44,170 nucleotides of DNA, taken from contig CAXXRP010000014.1 in NCBI GenBank assembly GCA_963662375.2, positions 1-44,170 on the forward strand, written 5' to 3'. The position numbers and the translations under genes were made by a program. This DNA comes from UBA11612 sp963662375 (GTDB lineage Bacteria; Pseudomonadota; Alphaproteobacteria; Rhodospirillales; Rhodospirillaceae). The notes beneath the pieces were generated by a model. That model was not told the DNA's origin. It did not search any database and saw nothing but the letters and a program-made list of their open reading frames with translations. Shown here one piece after another: positions 9,090 to 17,269 of the stretch; the stretch's first letter is position 1; the number at the start of each line of letters is the position of its first letter.

Positions 9090-9237
9090 GGACTAGAATT
9101 GCCTGTGGCGCCGTTGCGCCCCATTACGATAACCCTTCGCTGTCGGGCTGGATGTTTGTTAGGATTAGGCATCCAGACGGCAAAGGGGAGGCTTTGAAAA
9201 AAGCCGTCTCCCAGCAGCACAACCCGGCGGAGGTTTC
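9090..9237 (+). other. Spacer between the two Mo-hydroxylase operons
   Basis: This 148-bp gap has no gene. An imperfect hairpin (GGGAGGCTT with AAGCCGTCTCCC, about 9186-9212) sits upstream of the second GGCGGAGG ribosome binding site. It could act as a weak attenuator or processing site between the repeats. The last 14 bases before the ATG match the leader of copy 1. Confidence 0.35.
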
Positions 9238-9714
9238 ATGATCAGTCTCAAGATCAACGGCGCGGTGCGGGAGGTCGATGTCGATCCCTCGACGCCGCTT
9301 TTATGGGTGCTGCGCGACACGATTGGGCTTGTGGGCGCGAAGTTCGGCTGCGGCATTGCCCAGTGTGGCGCCTGCACCGTTCACGTAAACGGCGAAGCGA
9401 TGCGCTCGTGTTCGCTACCGGTTTCGGCTGCCGCGGGCGCCGACGTGACAACGATTGAAGGCCTCGCCCACGAAGACGGCGAGCTTCACGCCCTGCAGAA
9501 GGCTTGGATCGCAATCGACGTACCGCAATGCGGCTATTGCCAGTCCGGTCAGATCATGAGCGCCGCCGCACTTTTGAAGCGCAACCCCAAGCCGACCGAT
9601 AAGGACATCGACATCGCCATGGCCGGGAACATCTGCCGCTGCGGCACCTACATCCGCATCCGCAAGGCCATTCACCAAGCGGCCGCCGAGATCGCCCAAG
9701 GAGGTGCGGCATGA
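9238..9714 (+). CDS. Molybdenum hydroxylase 2Fe-2S small subunit, copy 2
   Basis: The protein is identical to that encoded at 6343 (158 residues), with the same eight cluster cysteines. By direct reading the genes differ by one silent substitution. The same GGCGGAGG ribosome binding site and the same ATGA overlap with the following large subunit are present. The near-perfect identity beside clearly diverged large-subunit segments indicates recent homogenisation rather than only an old duplication. The two products would be interchangeable between the two large subunits. Confidence 0.92.
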   Translation: MISLKINGAVREVDVDPSTPLLWVLRDTIGLVGAKFGCGIAQCGACTVHVNGEAMRSCSLPVSAAAGADVTTIEGLAHEDGELHALQKAWIAIDVPQCGYCQSGQIMSAAALLKRNPKPTDKDIDIAMAGNICRCGTYIRIRKAIHQAAAEIAQGGAA

Positions 9715-11996
9715 ACAAGGTATCAAAAACGCAACTGCCGACCGAGCGCGACCTCGAGGCGCTGATCGAAGAATATCAGGCGCACACTGCCTCTTTGGCG
9801 AATGCGGATCTGAGCCGCCGTTCGGTTCTGAACCTCAGCGCCGCCATTACTGGCGGTTTGCTGCTTGGCTTCTTCACCACCGGCGCTGCGAAAGACGCAC
9901 ATGCCGCTCGAGGAGATTTCCAACCGAACGCCTACATCAGCATTTCACCCGATGGCCGCATCACAATCCTGAACAAGAATCCAGAGGTCGGCCAGGGCGT
10001 GAAGACGTCGCTGCCTATGATCATTGCCGAGGAACTAGACGCGGCGTGGAGCGACGTTAACGTTCAACAAGCCCACCTGAGCCAAAAGGATTTCGGGGCG
10101 CAATTCGCGGGCGGGTCACGCTCGATCCCCACCAACTGGATGGGCCACCGCCAGGCCGGTGCGACGGCGCGGGCCATGTTGGTGGAAGCCGCCGCGCGGG
10201 CGTGGGGCGTTCCCGCGTCCCAGTGCACGACCGCCGACAGCGCTGTGATGCATGCGGCAAGTAACCGCAGGCTCGGCTACGGCGAATTAGCCGGTAGAGC
10301 GGCCCGTTTGCCGGTGCCCGATGCCGAAAGTGTGAAACTTAAAGACCGCAGCGAATTCAAGCTGTTGGGCAAATATGTTACCGGGGTAGATAATGAAAAA
10401 ATCGTGACCGGACAGCCGCTGTTCGGCATCGACACCACGCTGCCCGGCATGCTCTACGCGACCTATGAAAAGTGTCCGGCCACCGGCGGGCGCGTAGCCA
10501 GTGCCAATCTCGATCAGATCAAAGCCCTGCCCGGCGTGAAGGATGCCTTCGTGCTGGAGGGCAACGGCAACGTGAATCAACTCATGCCGGGCGTGGCTAT
10601 CGTTGCCGATTCAACCTGGAACGCGTTGCGCGCCAAGGCAGCGCTCCAAGTGGAATGGGATGAATCCGAAGCCTCTAAGGATAGCTGGACCGAACTTTCC
10701 ACCAAGGCAAAGGAACTTTCGGCGCAGCCGCGCGGAGAGAACACAATACACACCACGGAAGGCATCGACGAGGCGTTCAAAGGCGCGGCGAAAAAACTTA
10801 AATCGTTCTACAGCTATCCCTTCATCTCGCACGCCAATATGGAACCGCAGAATTGCACCGCCTGGCGGCAGGGAAACAAGCTTGAAATCTGGGCGCCAAC
10901 ACAGGCCCCTGGGAATCTGGGGAGTTTCGGGGCATGGCCATTCCTTACCAAGGACTTAGGCTTTGCAGAGGAAAATGTGACCCTCAATATGATCCGCGGA
11001 GGTGGCGGCTTCGGACGCCGTCTGGCCAACGATTCTGTCTGCGAAGCGGCGGCGATTGCCGCGCGTATCGACCCGCCAGTGAAGCTGACGTGGACACGCC
11101 AGGACGACATGCACCACGACTTCTACCGCGCCGGCGGCTTCCACGCGCTGGAGGGAGCTCTCGACGACGACGGCAAACTGTTGGCGTTCCGCAATCACTT
11201 CATTTCGTTCACAATCGACGGCGAGAATGGCGTATCGGGCGGGTCAATGAGGGCCGAAGAGTTCCCGGCACCGCTCATTGCTAATGCGGAAATTTCACAA
11301 ACGCTCCTGCCCATCAAAACACCTTGCGGCCCCTGGCGCGCGCCAGGGTCCAATGTGTTCGCGTTCGCCATCCAGAGCTTCATTCATGAGCTCGCAGTGG
11401 CCGCGGACCGCGACCACCTGGAGTTCCTGCTGGAGATCATGGGCAAGCCGCGTTGGCTGGCCGAGGGTAACCCCTATGCGCTCCACACCGGACGGGCGGC
11501 GGGCGTGATCAAGCTTGCGGCAGAGAAAGCCGGATGGGGCCGCAACATGCCGGCCGGCCGGGCGCTGGGACTTGCGTTCTACTTCAGCCATGCGGGCCAT
11601 ATCGCCCATGTGGCCGACGTGAGCGTGCAACAAGGCAACAAAGTGAGGGTGCACAAGGTGACGGTGGCCGCCGACGTCGGGCCCATCGTCAACCGCAGTG
11701 GCGCGGAAAACCAGATCGAAGGCTCTGTTGTCGACGGGCTCAGCACCTTCATGAACCTCGGCCTCAGCATCGAGAACGGCCGCATACAGGAGAGTAACTT
11801 CGACCAGTACAATATGCTGCGAATTGCCGAGACGCCCGAGGTTGATGTTCATTTTGTGGACTCGGACTTCCCGCCCACCGGATTGGGCGAGCCCGCATTT
11901 CCGCCGCTCGCCCCAGCGGTGGCGAATGCCATCTATACCGCATCCGGACAAAGGGTCCGGTCCATGCCGCTGGCCTTCAACGGCATGTCGGCGTAA
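9711..11996 (+). CDS. Molybdenum hydroxylase molybdopterin large subunit, copy 2 (IorB-like)
   Basis: This 761-residue paralogue of the gene at 6816 has the same architecture: Tat signal (LSRRSVLNL, AHA), RGGGGFGRR pterin-binding segment and C-terminal GLGEP glutamate. Compared with copy 1 it has an eight-residue longer N-terminus and distinct residues in several blocks, for example QKDFGAQFAGGSRS against EQIYGPQFSGGSLS. These may line the substrate channel. A middle block (about 10254-10450) and a 500-bp C-terminal block (about 11355-11855) are almost identical to copy 1. I infer two substrate-specific isoenzymes sharing one small-subunit type and one cytochrome. Confidence 0.9.
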   Translation: MNKVSKTQLPTERDLEALIEEYQAHTASLANADLSRRSVLNLSAAITGGLLLGFFTTGAAKDAHAARGDFQPNAYISISPDGRITILNKNPEVGQGVKTSLPMIIAEELDAAWSDVNVQQAHLSQKDFGAQFAGGSRSIPTNWMGHRQAGATARAMLVEAAARAWGVPASQCTTADSAVMHAASNRRLGYGELAGRAARLPVPDAESVKLKDRSEFKLLGKYVTGVDNEKIVTGQPLFGIDTTLPGMLYATYEKCPATGGRVASANLDQIKALPGVKDAFVLEGNGNVNQLMPGVAIVADSTWNALRAKAALQVEWDESEASKDSWTELSTKAKELSAQPRGENTIHTTEGIDEAFKGAAKKLKSFYSYPFISHANMEPQNCTAWRQGNKLEIWAPTQAPGNLGSFGAWPFLTKDLGFAEENVTLNMIRGGGGFGRRLANDSVCEAAAIAARIDPPVKLTWTRQDDMHHDFYRAGGFHALEGALDDDGKLLAFRNHFISFTIDGENGVSGGSMRAEEFPAPLIANAEISQTLLPIKTPCGPWRAPGSNVFAFAIQSFIHELAVAADRDHLEFLLEIMGKPRWLAEGNPYALHTGRAAGVIKLAAEKAGWGRNMPAGRALGLAFYFSHAGHIAHVADVSVQQGNKVRVHKVTVAADVGPIVNRSGAENQIEGSVVDGLSTFMNLGLSIENGRIQESNFDQYNMLRIAETPEVDVHFVDSDFPPTGLGEPAFPPLAPAVANAIYTASGQRVRSMPLAFNGMSA

Positions 11997-12010
11997 CGCG
12001 CCGGGGTTAG

Positions 12011-12289
12011 TTACTCCGGTGCGCCATTTCGGTGCGAGAAGGTTATCTCTTCACTGGTGATGATTTCCACTAGCGCCGCCTCGCCGTCTTCGGTTTGGCG
12101 CTTAGCCCGCATCAAGGCCTCAGCAATTTGGCCCGCGTCTTCCACCCGCTCGCTCCAGCCGCCGAGATCAGTGGCAATGCCCGCAGAATTGCCGCCGATG
12201 TCCCGGGCCACTGCGGTTTCGATTAGCGGATTGGTGGGATAGCAGAAGAGTTTGCTGACCCCCTCCCGTTTTAGGCTCTCGCGATACCG
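12011..12289 (-). pseudogene. Remnant of a thiamine-pyrophosphate enzyme, internally deleted
   Basis: Reading from an upstream stop at 12290, the frame gives LKREGVSKLFCYPTNPLIE, which resembles the N-terminal substrate-domain start of acetolactate synthase-like TPP enzymes. It then jumps directly to ATDLGGWSERVEDAGQIAEA and ALVEIITSEE, which resembles the C-terminal end of the same family. About 500 residues of the expected protein are missing in between, and there is no start codon. I read this as a gene that lost its interior. The assignment rests on motif memory and is moderate. Confidence 0.45.
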
Positions 12290-12330
12290 TCAATGCACTG
12301 CATAGGTGGCTCTCACTGCGTTTCCCTGAC

Positions 12331-13524
12331 TCACGGCTTCACTGCCGGATCGAACAGGCGGGAGTGCTCATCAAGGGCAAAGCGGTCGGTCATGCCGGCG
12401 ATGTAGTCAGCAACCTTTCGGGCGATTTTCGGGTCCTTGGGATCGTCGGTTTCCGCTCGCCAGTCCTCCGGCAAAAGTGACGGCTCCTCCAGCAGAAGGT
12501 CGAATAGACTACGGACGATGCGCCGGGCCTTGCTGGTCATGCGAATCACGCGTGTGTGAAGGTACATGTTGGGAAAGAGGAAATCCTTCACGGCGCGGTC
12601 ATGGGCCGCCATTTCATGGGAGAACGCGATAAGAGCGTGATCTTGGGCCCGGACTTCGGTAGCTGAGCCCGGCTTTGACGTCGCAAACCGGCGGTGAGTT
12701 TCGGCGATGACGTCGTTGACCATTGTGGCAATTAAGGTGCGCAGGGATTCATGGATGAGGCGTTGGCGGTCCAGGCCGGGATAGCGCCCAGAGACCTCCT
12801 TGAAGATTTCCCCCACGAGCGGCAGTTCCATAACCTTTTCAAGGGGAAAGAGTCCGGCCTTCAGACCATCGTCGAAGTCATGAGCGTTATAGGCGATGTC
12901 GTCCGAAAGGGCCGCGACCTGCGCCTCGGCGCCAGGCCGAGTGGCCAGTTCCAAGTCGTGGGTGGCGTTGTATTCAGTGATGGCCAAAGGGACCGGTTTT
13001 GAGTCCGGCCTGCCGATCACGGGACCATTGTGTTTCACAAGGCCCTCTAAGGATTCCCAGGTGAGGTTGAGACCATCAAATTCGGCATAGCGGTGTTCCA
13101 GCTTGGTGACGATGCGCAGTGACTGGGCGTTGTGGTCAAAGCCGTTGTAGGACGCCATACACTCCTGCAGGGCGTCCTCTCCGGCATGGCCGAAACAGGT
13201 GTGACCGAGATCGTGGGCCAAGGCCAGGGCTTCGGCCAGATCCTCGTTGAGGCCCATAAAGCGGCTAATGGACCGGGCGATCTGCGCCACCTCTAGGCTG
13301 TGGGTGAGCCGGGTGCGGTAATTCTCGCCTTCTCCGTGTACAAAAACCTGGGTCTTGTGTTTGAGTCGGCGGAAGGCGCCACAATGGATGATGCGGTCGC
13401 GGTCGCGCTGATAAACCGTGCGGGTGGCCGACTCCCCTTCCCGGTGCAGCCGCCCGCGGCTCTTCTCAGGATCTGAGGCGACAGGGGCCAGGAATCCCGC
13501 TAGGTTTTTGATCTCCTCGGACAT
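12331..13524 (-). CDS. dgt: dGTPase-like HD-domain triphosphohydrolase
   Basis: This 397-residue protein matches the deoxyguanosinetriphosphate triphosphohydrolase-like family. It has the conserved N-terminal RDRDRIIHCGAFRRLKHKTQV and an HD metal site spread over RLTHSLEVAQIAR and ALAHDLGHTCFGH. Known members hydrolyse dNTPs to deoxynucleosides and tripolyphosphate, controlling dNTP pools. Length and full-length similarity suggest it is functional. In alphaproteobacteria it is commonly found beside an A-type Fe-S carrier gene in divergent orientation, as here. However, an old-yellow-enzyme stub has been inserted or left in the shared intergenic region. Confidence 0.92.
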   Translation of the reverse strand: MSEEIKNLAGFLAPVASDPEKSRGRLHREGESATRTVYQRDRDRIIHCGAFRRLKHKTQVFVHGEGENYRTRLTHSLEVAQIARSISRFMGLNEDLAEALALAHDLGHTCFGHAGEDALQECMASYNGFDHNAQSLRIVTKLEHRYAEFDGLNLTWESLEGLVKHNGPVIGRPDSKPVPLAITEYNATHDLELATRPGAEAQVAALSDDIAYNAHDFDDGLKAGLFPLEKVMELPLVGEIFKEVSGRYPGLDRQRLIHESLRTLIATMVNDVIAETHRRFATSKPGSATEVRAQDHALIAFSHEMAAHDRAVKDFLFPNMYLHTRVIRMTSKARRIVRSLFDLLLEEPSLLPEDWRAETDDPKDPKIARKVADYIAGMTDRFALDEHSRLFDPAVKP

Positions 13525-13951
13525 CCCCGGACACTAGCCGGGGCACACCGGGCGAGCAATGCGCGAAGCGGGACAGGCGACATATGGAATCTTCGTTGTC
13601 GCGGGCATTTACGCCCGTCACTCTTGGGCCGGTCACTTTGCGGAACCGCTTCATCAAGTCGGGTGCCAATGAGGGCATGACGCCGGTCCAAAGTCTCTGT
13701 TCCTACGTAAGCGCCTGCCAAACGGGTTAGAATTATAACTTATTGAGTTTAAAATGTATTTTAAAACGATTGTCAGGTATATAAGTGGTGAGACCATGAA
13801 GAATTGGGTGTTTCTGCTACGACATCGTAGAATATGCGATATTAAGAAAATGAATAGCAGCGCTTAAAAACCGAAAATCGCAGAATCGCATTGCCCTTTT
13901 CCCACGTCCCGCCGCTTGATAAGCGGCCCAATCGACACTAGGTTTCGCGTC
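13525..13951. other. dgt/erpA intergenic region
   Basis: This 427-bp gap separates the divergent dgt and erpA-like genes. Its left half holds an old-yellow-enzyme stub (13582-13728). Its right half, about 13730-13865, is strikingly AT-rich compared with its surroundings and could hold the promoters. A 23-codon ORF at 13796 (MKNWVFLLRHRR) has no convincing ribosome binding site and I do not call it. Confidence 0.4.
13582..13728 (+). pseudogene. N-terminal stub of an NADH:flavin oxidoreductase (old yellow enzyme family)
   Basis: The 48-residue ORF begins MESSLSRAFTPVTLGPVTLR and continues NRFIKSGANEGMTP, the typical N-terminal FMN-binding start of old-yellow-enzyme family proteins. After MTP it turns into unrelated residues and stops. 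More than 300 residues of the usual protein are absent from the window, so this is a truncated gene. It is too short to fold as an enzyme. Confidence 0.6.
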
Positions 13952-14329
13952 ATGAACGAAATTGCACCGGAAACGGCACCTGACTCTGAGGACGGCTTTC
14001 CAACCATCCGGCTCACAAAGGCGGCTGCCAGACGCATCCGCGCGTTGTCGGAGTCCGAGGACGACACCAAGAGTCTTATGCTGCGTATCGCAGTGGACGG
14101 CGGCGGGTGCTCCGGCTTTTCTTATCAGTTCAGCATGGAAAACGACGTGCAGGACGACGACGTCGTCTTCGAATACCGCGGCGCGACCTTGCTGGTTGAT
14201 AAGGTATCGCTGGAAATTCTTGGCGGTTCAGAAGTTGATTTTGTGGAAGACCTGCAGGCCTCGTCCTTTCGGATCAACAACCCAAAGGCCATCTCCACCT
14301 GCGGCTGCGGGACGTCGTTCTCCATCTAG
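13952..14329 (+). CDS. erpA: A-type iron-sulfur carrier (ErpA/IscA-like)
   Basis: This 125-residue protein has the A-type carrier pattern: GGGCSGFSY and a C-terminal CGCG pair, giving the three cysteines that hold a 2Fe-2S or 4Fe-4S cluster for delivery to apo-proteins. The ATG at 13952 is preferred over one 36 bp upstream because it precedes a usual-length N-terminal tail. The nearby Mo-hydroxylases, triheme cytochrome region and other Fe-S enzymes are potential clients, although this gene is a conserved core gene. Its 3' end overlaps the convergent gene at 14326 by a few bases. Confidence 0.9.
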   Translation: MNEIAPETAPDSEDGFPTIRLTKAAARRIRALSESEDDTKSLMLRIAVDGGGCSGFSYQFSMENDVQDDDVVFEYRGATLLVDKVSLEILGGSEVDFVEDLQASSFRINNPKAISTCGCGTSFSI

Positions 14330-15069
14330 CGTTGTTGTCTCGACGCCGTCAGGTTCTTATTCCAGTTAGGGCACAGATCGGCGATGGCGCCGTAATTACG
14401 GCTTGAGTCGATGGCACCGTGGCGGCCCGCTTGGGCCCGTTGAAAGCGGTCGACAACACCTTGCATGCGCCCATAAAGGTCTTCCACCGAGCGGTCAGCC
14501 GCCGTTTGGAGATCGCGCGTGAAAATGGGTGCTTGGCGGCGCAACTCCCGCTCCAACTCCGCGCGCACACGAGGAGCATATTCTGAAAGCGCGGTCTTAA
14601 TAATGGCGACGTGCTGATTCTCATGATCTAGCACGGCGTTGTATTCACAGGTTCCGCGCGCAAACTCCCCGGCGATGTGAACCTCCATGCGCTTCCAACC
14701 AAATTCCGCCTCAACGGTCTCTAGATAGACGCAGTAGCCCCTGCCGCGCGGCACGATTACCGTGTTCCCCTCGATGTAAAAAACAATTTCCGAGTACGTG
14801 ACCCCCAGCGCCCGCTCATGGACAGCCGCAACGGTCTGTCCGCGGGTTAGAAACAAATTCCGAATACCCGCGACATCCAGGCGATGATTGTAGATCAGCG
14901 GCGGCATTAGGGTGTTGAATTTCACTTTGACCGCCCGGCTGTACGGCGGGCAGGCCTGCTCGGCGGCCGTGGCGGCGCGCGCCGGCGCAAAGCCCGAGCA
15001 CAAAAATATGACCGCCGCGAAGGCGGCCAGCGTCAGCGTGGCCGCCCATTTCCTCAAAAAAATCGACAT
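14326..15069 (-). CDS. Secreted protein with HExxH-type motif (DUF922-like, putative metalloprotease)
   Basis: This 247-residue protein has an N-terminal signal peptide (LAAFAAVIFLCSGFAPARA). Its HENQH motif at residues 149-153, inside VLDHENQHVAI, fits the HExxH zinc signature. Overall it resembles predicted secreted zinc proteases of the DUF922 type, though I cannot confirm that without a profile search. Three cysteines (C40, C113, C141) remain in the mature protein and could form a disulfide. The C-terminal third is charged and helical. It is convergent with the erpA-like gene and lies downstream of the broken aspartyl protease on the same strand. Confidence 0.55.
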   Translation of the reverse strand: MSIFLRKWAATLTLAAFAAVIFLCSGFAPARAATAAEQACPPYSRAVKVKFNTLMPPLIYNHRLDVAGIRNLFLTRGQTVAAVHERALGVTYSEIVFYIEGNTVIVPRGRGYCVYLETVEAEFGWKRMEVHIAGEFARGTCEYNAVLDHENQHVAIIKTALSEYAPRVRAELERELRRQAPIFTRDLQTAADRSVEDLYGRMQGVVDRFQRAQAGRHGAIDSSRNYGAIADLCPNWNKNLTASRQQR

Positions 15070-15098
15070 TTCCCGTGACTTTGTCCAATGCCTTCGGA

Positions 15099-16166
15099 TT
15101 ACGGGCTTACTGCTTCTCTCCGGGCGAAATACAGACGTTTCTCATCGAAGGCGATATGGACGCGGAGCTGCCGCAGAACGGACATGCCGATGACGAGCGG
15201 CGGCAATGAACCCCCTCTTAGCACGGTCGATACGCGAGCCGGTGGGAGGCCCCTCGCTGCGGCCAGTGATGCCCGGCACAACCACGATTGTAGGGTCCGT
15301 GACGCTGATGTCGCCGAAAGCGATGGACCGGAAGGGACGGCTGTAGACCACGCGGCCGTCAGCTAGTTCAGTGATTTTTGTCAGCGCCGGATCGTCCTTG
15401 CTGACGCGCAATCTTCGGATCATATATCCAAAATCGAGCGTCGTGATGGCGGAGCCGGTATCCAGCACGGCCGACAGTTTCTTGCCATCGAGGGTTACCG
15501 GGAACCTGATGTACCCGTTGCCATCGATGGTGAATTTCATGTTTTCAATGGTGGATGCCGACCAGTCCACCGCGCGCCTACGGCAGTGATCGCGGGAAAA
15601 AACCGGATGATCCCGGTGACAAAATCTAAATCAATATCGAAACTAAATTGCCTGAAATTGTTGATCGAGAACGTCCCCGAATAGTCCGCTGCACTGCCCT
15701 CGTTTACGGAGACCAGGAATTGCGTTCTAAACGGTGTTAGTCCCTGAAATGAAAATTGTTTGACGGTCACCTTCTTTTCTGGCCTGTCCCTACCGGCGCC
15801 GGTAATTTTCAATCCCGTTAGGTTGGGCGTCAACCCGAGTTCCTGCACCGTCTTCATGGTCAAAGAACCGGCAATCCCCGCGTAGCTCGGTAGACTGTTC
15901 CTATAATTTTTGAGCTGATTCTGGGCGCCGGGCACCGTCTTGTTGCGCGCCCGATCGTCGGGTCGATGGGAGACATCTGTGCTATCAAGCACCAAAGTGC
16001 CCGGCGTCGTGCCGAACGTGACAGGGACCGCGATGCGACCATCGCGCAAGGTGATCATTTGCATGCTGTGCAAGACTTGGGGCGGCTTGCAGCCACTGGC
16101 CGCTGCCGCCGGAAGCGCCGGCACCACAATCAAGGAAATCACGAATATCGCGTGCCTGAAATTCAC
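15099..16166 (-). pseudogene. Secreted retropepsin-like aspartyl protease, two frameshifts
   Basis: Translation starts at GTG 16166 behind a GGGGGAGG ribosome binding site, with signal peptide AIFVISLIVVPALPAAAA. The first frame runs through FDIDLDFVTGIIRFF. Adding one T to the T6 run (A6 on the plus strand at 15597-15602) continues as SRDHCRRRAVDWSAS. The active-site AVLDTGSAIT follows. Removing one G from the G5 run (C5 at 15211-15215) continues to LPPLVIGMSVLRQLR and the stop at 15099. The repaired protein of about 355 residues has the two-domain layout of this family. The first half shows LDST instead of a DTG. Both breaks are in homopolymers, so a sequencing cause is plausible. Confidence 0.72.
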
Positions 16167-16489
16167 CGAAACCTCCCCCTAGTTGGCTTGGAGGAAAATA
16201 GCACATCGTTAGGCTCGCAGCTACAGGAGGCGTGTAGACGCAAGTTTTTCTTTTTGCGATCAGCAAGCCATTTGCTGGCGTGCCGTAGGGGACGAAAGTG
16301 GGCACCAATGGGTAGTTAATTCACGGACGTAAGAGCGATAACCTAAGCCTTAGCCGCCATTAACCACGGACTTTCGTGCTAAGGTATATCGCCTCAAAAT
16401 TGACAGGCTAACAGCCTCTTAGGGTGTTGCCACACGCGTAGATTGTTTGATTTAAGATTACTAATATATTGAATATAATAGATTTTTTT
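16167..16489. other. Divergent promoter region, protease and xth
   Basis: No gene is supported in this 323-bp gap. The stretch just before xth (16440-16489) is AT-rich and contains TATAAT at 16475-16480, only ten bases before the xth ATG, so it is either a leaderless promoter or chance. The protease ribosome binding site lies at the left edge. Confidence 0.35.
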
Positions 16490-17269
16490 ATGAAAATTAA
16501 GATTTCCACCTGGAACGTCAACTCCATCAAGGCGCGGCTGCCCAATGTGCTGGCGTGGCTGAAAGAAGCGGCTCCCGACGTTGTTCTGCTTCAGGAACTC
16601 AAATGCATGGACGAGAAATTTCCCCGCATGGAAATCGAGGACGCCGGTTACAACGTCGAGACCCACGGCCAGAAAACCTACAACGGCGTGGCGATCCTCT
16701 CGAAATCACCCATCGAGGACGTAGAGCGCGGCCTGCCCGGAGACGAGACCGACGAACAAGCGCGCTATATGGAAGGCACGGTGTTCGGCAAGCTGCGTGT
16801 CGCCGCGCTGTACTTGCCCAACGGCAATCCCATCGACACGGATAAATTCAAATACAAATTGAAATGGATGGACCGCCTGAAGGCGCATATCGAACGCGCC
16901 CTGACCGACGATGAACTGCGCCTATGGGGTGGTGACTATAATGTGATTCCAACGGACGGGGACGTCTATAACCCGGCGGCGTTCGCCAGCGACGCGCTGA
17001 CCCAGCCGGAAAGCCGCACGCGGTTTCGGGGCATGCTTTATCTGGGACTGACCGACGCCTTTAGGTCGTTCAACACCCTGCCCCACCAATATTCGTATTG
17101 GGATTACCAGGCCAGCGCCTGGTCGAAGGACAACGGTTTGCTCGTCGATTTTCTGCTGCTGTCGCCGTACGCTGCCGATACATTGCTGTCGGCGAGTATC
17201 GACAAGGGACCGCGCGGGCAGGAAAAAGCCTCGGACCACACGCCGGTGTTATGCGAGTTGGAGATCTAA
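16490..17269 (+). CDS. xth: Exodeoxyribonuclease III (AP endonuclease)
   Basis: This is a 259-residue member of the exonuclease III / AP endonuclease family of base-excision repair. Signatures are STWNVNSIKARL at the N-terminus, the metal-binding glutamate in LLQELKC, YNGVAILSK, the GGDYNVIPTD active site and the C-terminal SDHTPV. The ATG at 16490 is chosen over one seven codons upstream because MKIKISTWNVNS is the family start. Its 3' end overlaps the convergent racemase-like gene by 21 bp. Confidence 0.93.
   Translation: MKIKISTWNVNSIKARLPNVLAWLKEAAPDVVLLQELKCMDEKFPRMEIEDAGYNVETHGQKTYNGVAILSKSPIEDVERGLPGDETDEQARYMEGTVFGKLRVAALYLPNGNPIDTDKFKYKLKWMDRLKAHIERALTDDELRLWGGDYNVIPTDGDVYNPAAFASDALTQPESRTRFRGMLYLGLTDAFRSFNTLPHQYSYWDYQASAWSKDNGLLVDFLLLSPYAADTLLSASIDKGPRGQEKASDHTPVLCELEI

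Noticed and set aside
13796..13867. Small 23-codon ORF before erpA
   Set aside because: No convincing ribosome binding site or conserved sequence features, and it lies in AT-rich DNA where short ORFs occur by chance.
16475..16490. Leaderless xth promoter from the TATAAT box
   Set aside because: The box is close to the ATG but no -35 element at proper spacing is present in this AT-rich stretch, so I leave it uncalled.
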